Shown in pieces: positions 36,508 to 45,808 of a stretch of 64,000 nucleotides of DNA (the first letter of the stretch is position 1; every line of letters starts with the position of its first letter). A program made the position numbers and the translations under genes. The DNA comes from Gammaproteobacteria bacterium (GTDB lineage Bacteria > Pseudomonadota > Gammaproteobacteria > Xanthomonadales > Marinicellaceae). The notes under the pieces are model-generated. The model saw only the letters and a program-made list of their open reading frames with translations. It ran no database searches and was not told the origin of the DNA. The DNA is taken from positions 61,618-125,617 of the forward strand of contig JAJRQG010000109.1 of the NCBI GenBank assembly GCA_024280395.1, given 5' to 3'.

Positions 36508-38340
36508 TTACTCCTTTACATCAACATAACGGGCAAAAAAACCACCGAGAATTTCTCTATCGGGGTACATAATGACGTCGTGGTGCCAGAGATAAATCCT
36601 ATTTCGAGAAAGACCTGATAAAACCACACAATCATCAATAACCATCTGATTGAGTTGTTGGTATAGGAGCGTTCTTTCTGGAGAAGGCTGCATTGTTTTG
36701 GCTTGTTCAAATAGGGAATCAAACTTAGGGTTGACATAATTAAAGTTATTGGAACCAGGTGATTTATTGGGACCATAGAACAATTGTAAGGTGTTTTCGG
36801 CATCGGGATAATCTAAACCCCAAGCCAATGAGAAGAACGGTGTTTTACCATCTTTAAGCGCTTTGTTAAAAGCACCAAAGCTGGGGTAGGGGTTGTATTT
36901 GATCTTTTTAACTGGATAACCAATTTTTTTCAGAAACCCTCGAAACTGTTCATAAAACAAACGATTGGTTACATTGCCCGATGTATGGTAGCCCAATTCT
37001 GGTAAGTTCTTTGCATTCCAACCCGCTTGTTTTAATAGTTCCTTTGCACCATCGATGTCTAATGTAATAGATTCTTGAGACATATTAGGGTCGTACTCGA
37101 TCACTGATGGAGTTATAACACCCGGAAAAGTGCTTCCTAGGCCAAAGTAGAAAGCGCGATTTCTTTGGTCCCAGTTAAAAGCTTTGCGAATAGCACAACG
37201 TAAGGCTTTGTTGTTTTTATCGTGAATGGGATCACCATTGTTGCCAAAGATGGGGTTCATCATATCAAATCCAGAATAAACAAAGCCCGCTTCGATGCCA
37301 AACATGTGGTGGTAATTATCGGTTATTTGAGGGTATAGAATCAATGGTTTTTTACTCATGATAACTGAGTTTGACTGTTCCTTGGGGACGGTGGTGTATT
37401 GAATTTCATTGCCTTTTGTAAATGAGTTCCAACGAGATGAAGATTCTTTGATAAAATTAACTTCCATAATATCAATAAATGGTGGTGACTTTCCTGCCAA
37501 AGATTTAATTCCAGTGAAACCATGAATGGCTTCATCATATCCTTCAAATGCCAAATCTAAGGGTTCTTTTCTAAACTTTGGGTTGGCTTCAAAAATGGCT
37601 TTCTCCAAATTGTATGATTTTAGGATAAAAGGACCAGAACCAATAGGGTTAGAACCAAACTCATTGCCGTAAAATTCAACGGCTTCTTGCGGAACGATGG
37701 CGCTAAATCCCATCGCTAGAGTATAAGTGAGTTGAGGATATTTTTCTACCAGCTTAATTTGGATGGTGTAATCATCTAAGGCTTGTAATCCTTCAATGGT
37801 TTGAGAATAGTCGGAGCCATTCTTTTTCCAATCATCCAGGCCTGCTATGCGTCCCGCAAACACCCATGCGCCTTGGGAATTGAATTTTTTGTCAAAATGG
37901 CGTTTTAAAGAATAGACAAAATCGCTGGCATGAACTTCTCTGCCTTTACCTTGGTTGAACGCTTGGTTGTCTTGAAAAAAAACGTTCTTTTTAATCCGAA
38001 TGGTATAAGTTAACCCGTTTTCACTGACCACTGGTAACGAGGTGGCTAAATTGGGTTTGAGTTCGTAAGGGCGTTTTAAGTATTTGTAAGAATATAAGGT
38101 GTCAAAAACATTGAGCACGACAAAATTGGTATATATGGTCGCTGCACGAACGGGATCTAAAGTAGTCGGTGTGCCATCCATCGAATGATAGTAAACCTTT
38201 TTACCGGGATATTTATTGCTGGCCCGTTTATTTTCTTTTTTGACTTGTTGTGTAGAATTATCGGATGTATCTGAGTTGCCACAAGCCATCAAGGTTGAGA
38301 GCAATAAGGATATTAAAACTGTTTTTAGTTTTTTTGACAT
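36508..38340 (-). CDS. ABC importer substrate-binding lipoprotein (family 5, OppA/DppA-like)
   Basis: This is an extracytoplasmic binding protein of the cluster-5 type. It has a lipobox LMAC (Cys20) and an Asp/Ser-rich linker, then the family signature DGTPTTLDPVRAATIY. Two lobes follow over about residues 50-605. The length of 610 is somewhat above OppA (about 540). It starts the four-gene minus-strand operon. Peptide uptake is the commonest role, but nickel and sugar importers share the fold. A 9-bp inverted repeat lies 15 bases upstream of its start. Confidence 0.9.
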   Translation of the reverse strand: MSKKLKTVLISLLLSTLMACGNSDTSDNSTQQVKKENKRASNKYPGKKVYYHSMDGTPTTLDPVRAATIYTNFVVLNVFDTLYSYKYLKRPYELKPNLATSLPVVSENGLTYTIRIKKNVFFQDNQAFNQGKGREVHASDFVYSLKRHFDKKFNSQGAWVFAGRIAGLDDWKKNGSDYSQTIEGLQALDDYTIQIKLVEKYPQLTYTLAMGFSAIVPQEAVEFYGNEFGSNPIGSGPFILKSYNLEKAIFEANPKFRKEPLDLAFEGYDEAIHGFTGIKSLAGKSPPFIDIMEVNFIKESSSRWNSFTKGNEIQYTTVPKEQSNSVIMSKKPLILYPQITDNYHHMFGIEAGFVYSGFDMMNPIFGNNGDPIHDKNNKALRCAIRKAFNWDQRNRAFYFGLGSTFPGVITPSVIEYDPNMSQESITLDIDGAKELLKQAGWNAKNLPELGYHTSGNVTNRLFYEQFRGFLKKIGYPVKKIKYNPYPSFGAFNKALKDGKTPFFSLAWGLDYPDAENTLQLFYGPNKSPGSNNFNYVNPKFDSLFEQAKTMQPSPERTLLYQQLNQMVIDDCVVLSGLSRNRIYLWHHDVIMYPDREILGGFFARYVDVKE

Positions 38341-38355
38341 AAACTTCTATTGGTT

Positions 38356-38393
38356 CACCATTTCAAAGCAAAATATTATACATCGAAATGGTG
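38356..38393. promoter_or_regulatory. inverted repeat between pilU and the ABC-importer operon
   Basis: caccatttc (38356-38364) and gaaatggtg (38385-38393) are perfect inverted copies separated by 20 bases. They lie between the pilU stop and the binding-protein start. They could be an operator or a weak terminator; there is no T run. Confidence 0.4.
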
Positions 38394-38421
38394 ATTAAGT
38401 CTAAATCTGAATATTTGGATT

Positions 38422-39555
38422 TTAAAAAAAGCTATCTTCACTGCTTTGAATACCATCGCTCATGCCGTTAGCCATTTCATCGTCTTCATCTGTTGCTCCC
38501 TGATTGAGGCTGATTTTAACCTGTAACCCTTGTGGTGAGTCGGCATTTTGAATAGCTTCTTCAAGAGAAATGATATCTTTTTTGTACATATCATAAAGTG
38601 CAGTGTCAAAAGTTTGCATGCCATCATCTAGAGAAGTTTCCATAGCTTCTTTTAGTTTATTGACCTCGCCACGACGGATCATCTCCCTGATCATTGGTGT
38701 GTTGATTAATATTTCAATTGCAGGGCGTCTTAAACCATTTCTATCTTTGACCAACCGTTGTGAAATAATGGCTTTGACATTTAATGCTAGGTTTAATAAT
38801 ATATTCTTGTGAGTGTCACTTGGAAAGAAGTTCAGTACACGTTCAATGGCTTGGTCAGAATTATTGGCATGAATGGTTGCCAAACACAAATGTCCTGTTT
38901 CGGCGAATGATATGGCCGCTTCCATGGTTTCTTTGTCTCTAATCTCACCAATCAATATAACATCCGGTGCTTCACGCAAAGCGCTTTTCAATGCTTGTTT
39001 ATAACCGTGAGTATCTGAACCAATTTCACGTTGATTTACAATTGATTTTTTGTGCCTGTGCATGAACTCGATTGGATCTTCAACCGTTAGTATATGTCCA
39101 GTCATATTCTCATTGCGGTGATTGATCATAGAAGCCATGGTGGTTGATTTACCAGAGCCAGTACCGCCTGCTACTAAAATTAAACCACGTTTGTCAAGAA
39201 TCAATTCATTGACCAATTCTGGAATTTTGAGTTCTTTGGCACTGGGAATCTCTGTTTCAATGGTACGAATCACCATACCCACTTCATTTCTTTGTTTGAA
39301 GACATTGACCCTGAAACGACCAATGCTGGGCAATGAGATTGCTAAATTTAGTTCGTGTTCTTTTTCGAATTCTGGAACTTGACCTTCATCCATGATTGAA
39401 TAAGCAATTTTCTTTACTAAGCCTAAAGGTAAAGGGGTTTTGCCCAGTGATTGAAGAACGCCTTCAACCTTAATATTAATCGGAGCGCCTGTGCTTAGGA
39501 ACATATCCGATCCATTTTTCTCTTTCATTATTTTTAGAAAACGCGTTAAATCCAT
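38422..39555 (-). CDS. pilU: type IV pilus retraction ATPase PilU
   Basis: This is a hexameric cytoplasmic ATPase that helps PilT retract type IV pili. The Walker A is GTGSGKST (131-138). The Asp and His boxes follow (LTVEDPIEFMH, LIGEIRDKETMEAAISFAETGHL, ATIHANNS). The length of 377 residues and the acidic C-terminal tail (about 355-377, DEDDEMANGM) are features of PilU rather than PilT (about 345 residues). pilT, usually next door, is not present here; the neighbour is a TerB-like gene 32 bases upstream on the same strand. Confidence 0.9.
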   Translation of the reverse strand: MDLTRFLKIMKEKNGSDMFLSTGAPINIKVEGVLQSLGKTPLPLGLVKKIAYSIMDEGQVPEFEKEHELNLAISLPSIGRFRVNVFKQRNEVGMVIRTIETEIPSAKELKIPELVNELILDKRGLILVAGGTGSGKSTTMASMINHRNENMTGHILTVEDPIEFMHRHKKSIVNQREIGSDTHGYKQALKSALREAPDVILIGEIRDKETMEAAISFAETGHLCLATIHANNSDQAIERVLNFFPSDTHKNILLNLALNVKAIISQRLVKDRNGLRRPAIEILINTPMIREMIRRGEVNKLKEAMETSLDDGMQTFDTALYDMYKKDIISLEEAIQNADSPQGLQVKISLNQGATDEDDEMANGMSDGIQSSEDSFF

Positions 39556-39587
39556 ATTCTTACCCAGTTATTTTATTCATTATTTTA

Positions 39588-40034
39588 TTATATATTAGTA
39601 CAAAGTTGCTTTAATTGCGTTGAAGTGAAACCTAGCAATTCAGATACTTCACTTAGCATATTAGATTCAAGTGCGTGCAGTTCATCATCGATGTTGGCTA
39701 AAATCCATAGATTTTTTATCAACATTTGTTTTTCTTCAAATGATAAAAAGTTATTTATCACCGCAGTATGAGATTGTAGAGAAAGGGTAAAGTCACTGTG
39801 AACTTCGGCATTTTCAATTAATTTGTCGGTTTCTGATATCGACAAGTCCATACTTGCGCACAATACTTCGTGCATTATTTTTTTTTCTTTTTGTAACTCA
39901 ATAAAATCAGCACGTATCATTTCGATCATCAATGTTGAAATCGCTAATTGTAATTGTTCGGATTCATGACTTGTTAATTCTTTTGAGATAACAGATAATC
40001 TCATCAACTTTTTAACTGCAGTCAAAATATTCAT
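39588..40034 (-). CDS. TerB-like (DjlA N-terminal-like) helical protein
   Basis: This 148-residue all-helical cytoplasmic protein has the TerB-family layout: acidic turns around residues 35-60 (MIEMIRADFIELQKEKKIM), a central variable loop, and EKQMLIKNLWILANIDDELHALESNMLSEVSELLGFT near the end. The family name comes from tellurite-resistance operons, but stand-alone members like this are common and their role is unclear. It lies 32 bases upstream of pilU and may be co-transcribed with it. Confidence 0.75.
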   Translation of the reverse strand: MNILTAVKKLMRLSVISKELTSHESEQLQLAISTLMIEMIRADFIELQKEKKIMHEVLCASMDLSISETDKLIENAEVHSDFTLSLQSHTAVINNFLSFEEKQMLIKNLWILANIDDELHALESNMLSEVSELLGFTSTQLKQLCTNI

Positions 40035-40110
40035 AAATTAATTAGAAAGTGAACCAATAAGTCCAAAAGATATAAGTATAATACACAACAAATCAATCTG
40101 TAAAGCTAAC

Positions 40111-41424
40111 ATGAAAAAAATATTATTAACGCTAACCATATTAGTATCCTTGTTTTCCTGTCAAGCAGGAAAAATAAATATTGCTAATAATCAGCCTGAA
40201 AGCAATGATGAACTGCCACCAAATGCAAAACAAGTATTGGTATCATTGGATACTTGTTACAGCAATGAAACTTGTCGATTGGGATTAGACGAACAAATAA
40301 ATGACTGGTTGGTTGAGAAAAACTATTTAAATGACAGTCGACACTCAGTGACAGAAGAAGTAAGTCAAGAGTTAGAATTGACATTTGATGGCACTATTGT
40401 GGATAAATCTATCAATACAATTCCTTTATCTAGCAATTATTTGAATAATGCCTTAATCAAAGGCGCTTTAAACGAATGGCTAACTTGGAAGAGGCCACAA
40501 CTTATAAACACTTGGCAGTATTATCAGTTTTTACGTAAAGATATAATCGATTCATTTAAGCAATATGATATTGATGAGGCATTAGTTTTGGCGATTTTGG
40601 CGCAAGAAAGTGGTGGCAAAGTGCATTCTAGTTCTAGAGCTGGTGCTGGTGGGTTGTTTCAATTAATGCCAGCTACTGCCAAAAGGTTGGGACTTCATGG
40701 AAAAATGGGGGCTTATGACCTGCGCTTTAATCCAAAACAATCTGCTATTGCTGCGGCCAAATACATAGATGAGCAAAATAAATTGTATGCTGGTGATGAA
40801 GCCAAAGTATTGGCGGCTTACAATTCTGGAGAAAACCGCTTTGCGCGTTTGAACAAACGATACAAAAACAAATCTATTTGGGGGAAAAGTTTTTTCTATG
40901 AACTGCCACGAGAGACAAGGCATTATGTTCCAGTTGTGTTGGCTGCCATGTTGATTTTTCAAGATCCCCATAAGTTTAATGTGGTATTGGACAAGATGGA
41001 TGTAGAAACCAAGGTGGTACAGTTACCAACTGATTCTTCTTTAAGTGAATTGGCTGTATGCTTAGGTCAAGAACAAAGAAATGATGGCTGGTTTAGAATA
41101 CTGAGAAATCTAAATTCTGGAATAAAAGCGGATAAAGCAATTAAAGCCAATACAGATATTGTTATTCCAATAACGTTGTCAGAAATTTTTGATTCCAATT
41201 GCCAAGACAAAGAATTAATGGCAATGGCTAAATCCTTTCATGAATCTGATTTTCAGGGTAACCAGGGATTGTTTCGATATCGAGTAAAAAAGGGCGATTC
41301 TTTGTATAAAATTGTTAAAAAGTTCAGGTGTACTAGCAAGAAAGAGTTGGCCAGAATCAATCACTTGAAACCTCCAAGATATTTAATCCGCGCAGGCAAG
41401 CACTTAAACATTCCTCAGTGCTAA
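40111..41424 (+). CDS. membrane-bound lytic murein transglycosylase (MltD-like) with LysM domain
   Basis: This enzyme cleaves peptidoglycan glycan strands to 1,6-anhydro-muropeptides. It has a lipobox LFSC (Cys17) and an SLT family-1 domain (about residues 140-275). The catalytic Glu166 is in AILAQESGGK, and the family motifs GAGGLFQLMPATAKRLGL and VLAAYNSGENRF follow. One LysM peptidoglycan-binding motif lies at the C terminus (about 388-437, YRVKKGDSLYKIVKKF). E. coli MltD has two LysM repeats in a similar total length (about 450), so one may be missing or diverged. The next gene overlaps its stop by 7 bases. Confidence 0.9.
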   Translation: MKKILLTLTILVSLFSCQAGKINIANNQPESNDELPPNAKQVLVSLDTCYSNETCRLGLDEQINDWLVEKNYLNDSRHSVTEEVSQELELTFDGTIVDKSINTIPLSSNYLNNALIKGALNEWLTWKRPQLINTWQYYQFLRKDIIDSFKQYDIDEALVLAILAQESGGKVHSSSRAGAGGLFQLMPATAKRLGLHGKMGAYDLRFNPKQSAIAAAKYIDEQNKLYAGDEAKVLAAYNSGENRFARLNKRYKNKSIWGKSFFYELPRETRHYVPVVLAAMLIFQDPHKFNVVLDKMDVETKVVQLPTDSSLSELAVCLGQEQRNDGWFRILRNLNSGIKADKAIKANTDIVIPITLSEIFDSNCQDKELMAMAKSFHESDFQGNQGLFRYRVKKGDSLYKIVKKFRCTSKKELARINHLKPPRYLIRAGKHLNIPQC

Positions 41425-43181
41425 AAGTAAAAGCACAATCCGTATTACTCATTGTTGTCGTTATATTCTTACAGCTGTGGTTTATGTTTCACCAACAATT
41501 GTTTGGAGACGAGGCATTCTATTGGCTAGAAAGCCAGAATTTGGCTTGGTCTTACTCTGAACTGCCTGGTTGGACTGCTTGGATGATTAGGCTAGGTACT
41601 GAAGTCTTTGGCAACAATTATTTCGGGGTTAGGGCTGTTTCTTACTTGGGATTTCTGAGTGTTTTTAGAGCCGTTTGGTTGATTAACCAAAAATTGTCAC
41701 AGCCGTCATTGAGCTCAAGCGTGTTACTGTTAGCAATTCCTATTTTTGTTTTGTTGGCGATGATGGCATTGCCAGATATTTGGTTAGTGTTCTTTGTCGT
41801 TTGGATTGTTGTATTATTGATTCAAGCAATTAACTCCGATCGAATAGTTAATTGGATTGTCTTGGGGATGACAATTGCAGTCAGCATCAATGTCCATGTA
41901 CGAATGTGGATATGGTTATTCGTAGCAGGTTTGGCATTTTTATGGGTATATCGCAAACAAAGTCACATTCTAAAACCAATATTTTTTATTACTTTACCTA
42001 TTACATTGTTGGGCTTTGCACCAATTCTGTGGTTTAACTTACACAACGACTTCGCTTTGTTTGAGTTTCAGTTTGGTCGCCGCCATCCTTGGCAGTTTCA
42101 ATGGCAAAACATCAGTTTTGTTTTCTCCCAATTGTTGGTAGTGACACCTTTGATCTTTCTTTTGTGGATAAAAAACATTGTTGAATATAAAACAAAGCCA
42201 GCAATAGTTAAATGGGTGTTTTTAACGGCCATATTGCATTGGTTAGTGTATGTTTTTTTAAGTTTTTTTGCCGATGGGTTACGCACAACAGTACATTGGC
42301 TGTTGATTTCTTATGTACCAGTTTTGGCAATTGGTTATCAAAGTATCGGCAATGCATTAAGGAAATGGGCTATAGTTTCAGGTATTATTGTATCGTTGGG
42401 ATTGTTGTTAACGCTCAGTCTTAACAAAACTAGCGGTTCTAATATTCAGGCAAGACTTTTAGATAATTCAACGGGCTGGCATGAATTGTCATTGGCCGTA
42501 ACGCGAATCCAAAAACAACAAGGCGTTGAGTCGATCATTGCTGATTATTTCATGACGGCAGCGGAATTGGCCTTTGAAATAGAAAATTTAAGTTCAATTA
42601 AAGTGTTGCCCCATGCTAAAAATATTAAACATGGTCGTCAGAAACAATTGCAACTAATGGGGTTGTTATTAGAAATGCCTAGACAATACAAAGATAAGGC
42701 ACTGTTAATAGTTGAAGACTCAACACTAAAACTTCAAAATAAGGGAAAATATTATACCAAACTTTGTACTTATTTTGATTCCTTAGAGATGCTTGAAAGT
42801 TTACACATTGATCACTCAAAAAAATTGTTTCATATTTTTAAAATTAACGATAGCAAACAATGTGATATACCTCCTTTATTTTATGTTGAGCAAAAAACGA
42901 AGGGGAAATACATAGAATTATCGGGTTGGGTAGCATTCAATCAATTTGGAATTAAGCAATTGTATGTAAAGACTGGAGTTGAAGAGATTTTAATAGTTAA
43001 AAATCGACTTGAAAACTTAGGGGTACAAAAATTATATCCTGAAATTGTAGATCCAAACTATCCAAGAGTGGGCTTCTCAGTAAAAATATTAACCCATCAA
43101 ATCACTGGCAACTCATTCCAAATCAAAGCCATCGGTAACAACAACAAAAGCTATTGGTCGCAAACTTATTATTTAGATTGA
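41418..43181 (+). CDS. ArnT/PMT-type membrane glycosyltransferase (GT39/GT83-like)
   Basis: This integral-membrane transferase is of the dolichyl/undecaprenyl-phosphate sugar-dependent fold. An N-terminal helix is followed by the catalytic acidic pair in the first periplasmic loop (FGDEAFYWLES, Asp31/Glu32). Some ten further hydrophobic segments follow to about residue 345, and then a soluble C-terminal domain (about 350-587). The length is 587 residues. It probably transfers a sugar to a lipid or protein acceptor in the envelope; the acceptor is not known. It starts at a GTG inside the end of the transglycosylase gene. Confidence 0.8.
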   Translation: MLKVKAQSVLLIVVVIFLQLWFMFHQQLFGDEAFYWLESQNLAWSYSELPGWTAWMIRLGTEVFGNNYFGVRAVSYLGFLSVFRAVWLINQKLSQPSLSSSVLLLAIPIFVLLAMMALPDIWLVFFVVWIVVLLIQAINSDRIVNWIVLGMTIAVSINVHVRMWIWLFVAGLAFLWVYRKQSHILKPIFFITLPITLLGFAPILWFNLHNDFALFEFQFGRRHPWQFQWQNISFVFSQLLVVTPLIFLLWIKNIVEYKTKPAIVKWVFLTAILHWLVYVFLSFFADGLRTTVHWLLISYVPVLAIGYQSIGNALRKWAIVSGIIVSLGLLLTLSLNKTSGSNIQARLLDNSTGWHELSLAVTRIQKQQGVESIIADYFMTAAELAFEIENLSSIKVLPHAKNIKHGRQKQLQLMGLLLEMPRQYKDKALLIVEDSTLKLQNKGKYYTKLCTYFDSLEMLESLHIDHSKKLFHIFKINDSKQCDIPPLFYVEQKTKGKYIELSGWVAFNQFGIKQLYVKTGVEEILIVKNRLENLGVQKLYPEIVDPNYPRVGFSVKILTHQITGNSFQIKAIGNNNKSYWSQTYYLD

Positions 43182-43213
43182 AAGTAAATTGTAAATGACT
43201 GGTCTTATAAAGC

Positions 43214-43729
43214 ATGAAACAAAAAGAACGAAAATTTGATGCCTTAATTGGTCACCTAAGTGATGACTTGTACCGGTTTGCCTTTTGGTTATGTAAAAAC
43301 GATGCATTGGCAAAAGATTTGGTTCAAGAAACCTATCTTCGGGCATGGAAAGCTCTTGACTCACTCAGAAATGAAAAAGCAGCTAAGAGCTGGATATTTA
43401 TGATACTGAGAAGAGAATTTGCCCGTTTGTTTGAACGCAAGGTACCGCCAATTACTTCTTTGGATGATTTGGAATATGATATTGAAGACACCAAACCTAT
43501 GCAACCTGACGACAAAGTAGAAGTAGATTTGGTGCGTGATGCCATTCTAAAATTAGAACCCAAGTATTCAGAGCCATTGATGTTACAAGTAGTGGGCGGG
43601 TTTTCCTGCGAAGAAATTGCCCAACAGTTAGGTATCACCAAAAGTGCCGTGATGACACAATTGTTCCGAGCACGTTCCAAATTACAAACTGCTTTAACCA
43701 GAGAAAGCAAAATAGGTAAAGCCTTATGA
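43214..43729 (+). CDS. RNA polymerase sigma factor, ECF family
   Basis: This 171-residue sigma factor has region 2 (about residues 8-75; LVQETYLRAWKALDSLR, KSWIFMILRREFARLFERK) and region 4 (about 110-160; LEPKYSEPLMLQVVGGFSCEEIAQQLGITKSAVMTQLFRARSKL). Both helix-turn-helix parts are intact. The stop overlaps the start of a DUF3379 gene (ATGA), its expected anti-sigma partner. The two form a compact operon that is unrelated by sequence to the sigma cluster at 21.7-22.7 kb. Confidence 0.92.
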   Translation: MKQKERKFDALIGHLSDDLYRFAFWLCKNDALAKDLVQETYLRAWKALDSLRNEKAAKSWIFMILRREFARLFERKVPPITSLDDLEYDIEDTKPMQPDDKVEVDLVRDAILKLEPKYSEPLMLQVVGGFSCEEIAQQLGITKSAVMTQLFRARSKLQTALTRESKIGKAL

Positions 43730-44418
43730 ACTATTTTGAATTTAGACAACAATTATTACAAGACTCATTCACCAAAGATGAAGAGTTTCACCGCCTACGC
43801 AAAGAAGATTTGCGTTGTGCAAAAGCCTATGAACAAGCCATGGCCTTTGAAAAAACACTTAAATCCGCGTTTGGAATTAAACCACCCAGTAATCTAAAAG
43901 ATTCCATTGTTTTAAGGCAGGCCACCCAGCATACCGTGACGCGTTCAATCCGCAACTATGCCATTGCAGCCACTGTTTTTTTGTCATTCTTAATTGTGTC
44001 CTCAGTTTGGTATTTAAAGCAACCTGGTTCTGTAGAGCAGTTTATTGCAGCATCAATAGCCTTGGAATCAAATGTGCCGATGTCCGAACAACCCATTGCA
44101 CTTCAAGAAGTTAAAAAGGTATTTGCGGAGTTTAAGACGCATGTCAGTGATAATATTGGCGAAGTTCGTTTTATTCATGACTGTCATACGCCTGGTGGTA
44201 CAGGAGTGCACATGGTGGTCGCGACTTCGCAAGGTCCTGTTACCATTTATTACATGCCAAAAACCAACTTGAAGAAAGACCGCATTGATTTTGAGATTGA
44301 CGACGCCAAAGCAGTGTTGGTAGCGATGCAACAAGGCTCACTTGCCATTGTTGCTGATACCCAACAACAATTGGCCGCTATAGAACCAATGTTACAAAAC
44401 AACCTCCACTTCCTTTAA
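43726..44418 (+). CDS. DUF3379 membrane protein, probable anti-sigma factor
   Basis: This 230-residue protein has a cytoplasmic N-terminal region (about residues 1-75, NYFEFRQQLLQDSFTKDEEF), one membrane helix (about 78-96) and a periplasmic domain (about 100-230). The periplasmic domain has a conserved patch (DCHTPGGTGVHMVV) and ends near a hydrophobic strand. DUF3379 proteins sit downstream of ECF sigma factors in gammaproteobacteria, as here, and the four-base overlap supports coupling. The anti-sigma role is inferred from context and topology. Confidence 0.85.
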   Translation: MNYFEFRQQLLQDSFTKDEEFHRLRKEDLRCAKAYEQAMAFEKTLKSAFGIKPPSNLKDSIVLRQATQHTVTRSIRNYAIAATVFLSFLIVSSVWYLKQPGSVEQFIAASIALESNVPMSEQPIALQEVKKVFAEFKTHVSDNIGEVRFIHDCHTPGGTGVHMVVATSQGPVTIYYMPKTNLKKDRIDFEIDDAKAVLVAMQQGSLAIVADTQQQLAAIEPMLQNNLHFL

Positions 44419-44557
44419 ATACAACTCAAAAAGAATTTGTGGGTTTGGTTATCGGCCTTGAATACGGAATCAGACGTTGATAGGAGGAAATTGCTGAACT
44501 CACAAAACCACTAATCAATGGATAATTGACAATGGATAATGTACAATTATTGATATT

Positions 44558-45283
44558 ATGATTAAATTATACCAATTTCCTATCTCTCATTATTGTGAAA
44601 AAATTCGTTGGGCTTTGGATTTTAAAGGCCTCGATTATGAGGCAATCAACTTGCTTCCAGGCTTACACATCAAGACCACCAAGAAACTGGCCAAATATTC
44701 ATCTGTGCCTGTTTTAACTGATGGTGATGTGGTATTACAAAACTCAAATGAAATCCTTTCCTACTTGGATGAAACTTATCCCAATAAAAGTTTAACACCC
44801 GCAGATGAAATCATCAGACTAGAAGCTTTAGAGTGGGAAAAATATGTAGATGCCGAATTGGGTGTTCACGTTCGGGTTTGTTGTTACCATATTTTATTAG
44901 AAAATCCTAAAATAGTGATTCCATTCTTTGCACACAATGGGCCATGGTATGGCTCTTTGTTGATGAGGCTAGGCTTTTCAAAGTTAAAAGTAAAAATGCG
45001 CCAAATGATGAACATCAACGCAGAAAGCTTTGTTCAATCGAAAGACAAAATACACCAAGCAGTAGATAAACTTTATGATCAGTTACAAAATCAAGCATTT
45101 CTCGCTGGTGGAGAGTTTTCACGTGCTGATTTGGCAGCTGCTTCCTTGTTGGCGCCCTTGGTCATGCCAGAAGGTTATGGATTAAACTGGCCCAAAAGAA
45201 TCCCTGATGAATTGAAGGCCTTGATGGATGAATTCAAGGGTAAAATTTCTTGGGTTGATGGCTTTTATAAAAAATATAGATAA
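44558..45283 (+). CDS. glutathione S-transferase family protein
   Basis: This 241-residue cytoplasmic protein has an N-terminal thioredoxin-like domain (residues 1-80; KLYQFPISHYCEKIRWAL, VPVLTDGDVVLQNSNEILSYLDE) and an all-helical C-terminal domain (about 90-241, with FLAGGEFSRADLAAASLLAPLV). The N-terminal active-site region has Ser/His-Tyr-Cys rather than a CPYC glutaredoxin motif. The substrate is unknown. No partner gene is adjacent, and the 139 bases before it hold nothing I can name beyond near-repeats of tggataat. Confidence 0.88.
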   Translation: MIKLYQFPISHYCEKIRWALDFKGLDYEAINLLPGLHIKTTKKLAKYSSVPVLTDGDVVLQNSNEILSYLDETYPNKSLTPADEIIRLEALEWEKYVDAELGVHVRVCCYHILLENPKIVIPFFAHNGPWYGSLLMRLGFSKLKVKMRQMMNINAESFVQSKDKIHQAVDKLYDQLQNQAFLAGGEFSRADLAAASLLAPLVMPEGYGLNWPKRIPDELKALMDEFKGKISWVDGFYKKYR

Positions 45284-45371
45284 GGTTTAAGAGTGCTGAC
45301 TCCTTTTGAACCTTAAATTAATCACAAATGGTTAGGTGCAATGGAAGGATATTGGGTGAATTGAAGAGGAA

Positions 45372-45671
45372 ATGAGAAATACTATGCAGCCAAAAAACAT
45401 TAAATACAATCAATTCCATGTATTTATAGTATCAATACCTTTTAATCTAGCATTTATGTTTATAATATTGGGTGTTGATTTTCCAAGTTTGATAAAAGTG
45501 ATACTTTTGCCTGGAATATTTATAGGTATAGGTCGTTTAATTCTGAAATTTTATTTTATATATGTGTGTAATAGAGGTCTTTCACAATTAAAATATTATT
45601 TAATGGTATTTAGTTCAGGAATATTACTGATGAGCATTAATATTGGCGTAGTATTATTAATATTTTATTAG
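45372..45671 (+). CDS. small membrane protein, hypothetical
   Basis: This 99-residue, very hydrophobic, Ile/Leu/Phe-rich protein has about three predicted membrane segments (about residues 17-34, 40-62 and 75-98). An agaggaa stretch abuts the first ATG; the ATG at 45384 is an alternative start with better spacing. The coding region is more AT-rich than its neighbours. No family is recognised, so coding is likely but not certain. Confidence 0.55.
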   Translation: MRNTMQPKNIKYNQFHVFIVSIPFNLAFMFIILGVDFPSLIKVILLPGIFIGIGRLILKFYFIYVCNRGLSQLKYYLMVFSSGILLMSINIGVVLLIFY

Positions 45672-45701
45672 TCAAAGGCGGGAACTTAACTTTGAGGGGT
45701 C

Positions 45702-45760
45702 GGTATCGAATGGCACTTACTTAAGTAATTAAAACCTCTTAAGTAGTACCATTCGATACC
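45702..45760. terminator. long hairpin between convergent genes, possible bidirectional terminator or repeat
   Basis: A near-perfect stem pairs 45702-45725 with 45738-45760 (ggtatcgaatgg ... cttaag, one mismatch and one bulged base) around a 12-base loop. There is no strong T run. It lies between the small membrane-protein gene (+) and the BNR gene (-). Part of the stem, cgaatggcacttact, recurs with one change at 63672-63686. Confidence 0.6.
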
Positions 45761-45808
45761 TCAAAACCATTCCACACAATCAATTAATTGTATGGAATTA
45801 TATCAATT

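Noticed and set aside
39588..40034. TerB-like gene as tellurite resistance
   Set aside because: No other ter genes are near, and stand-alone TerB-fold proteins do not by themselves indicate tellurite resistance.
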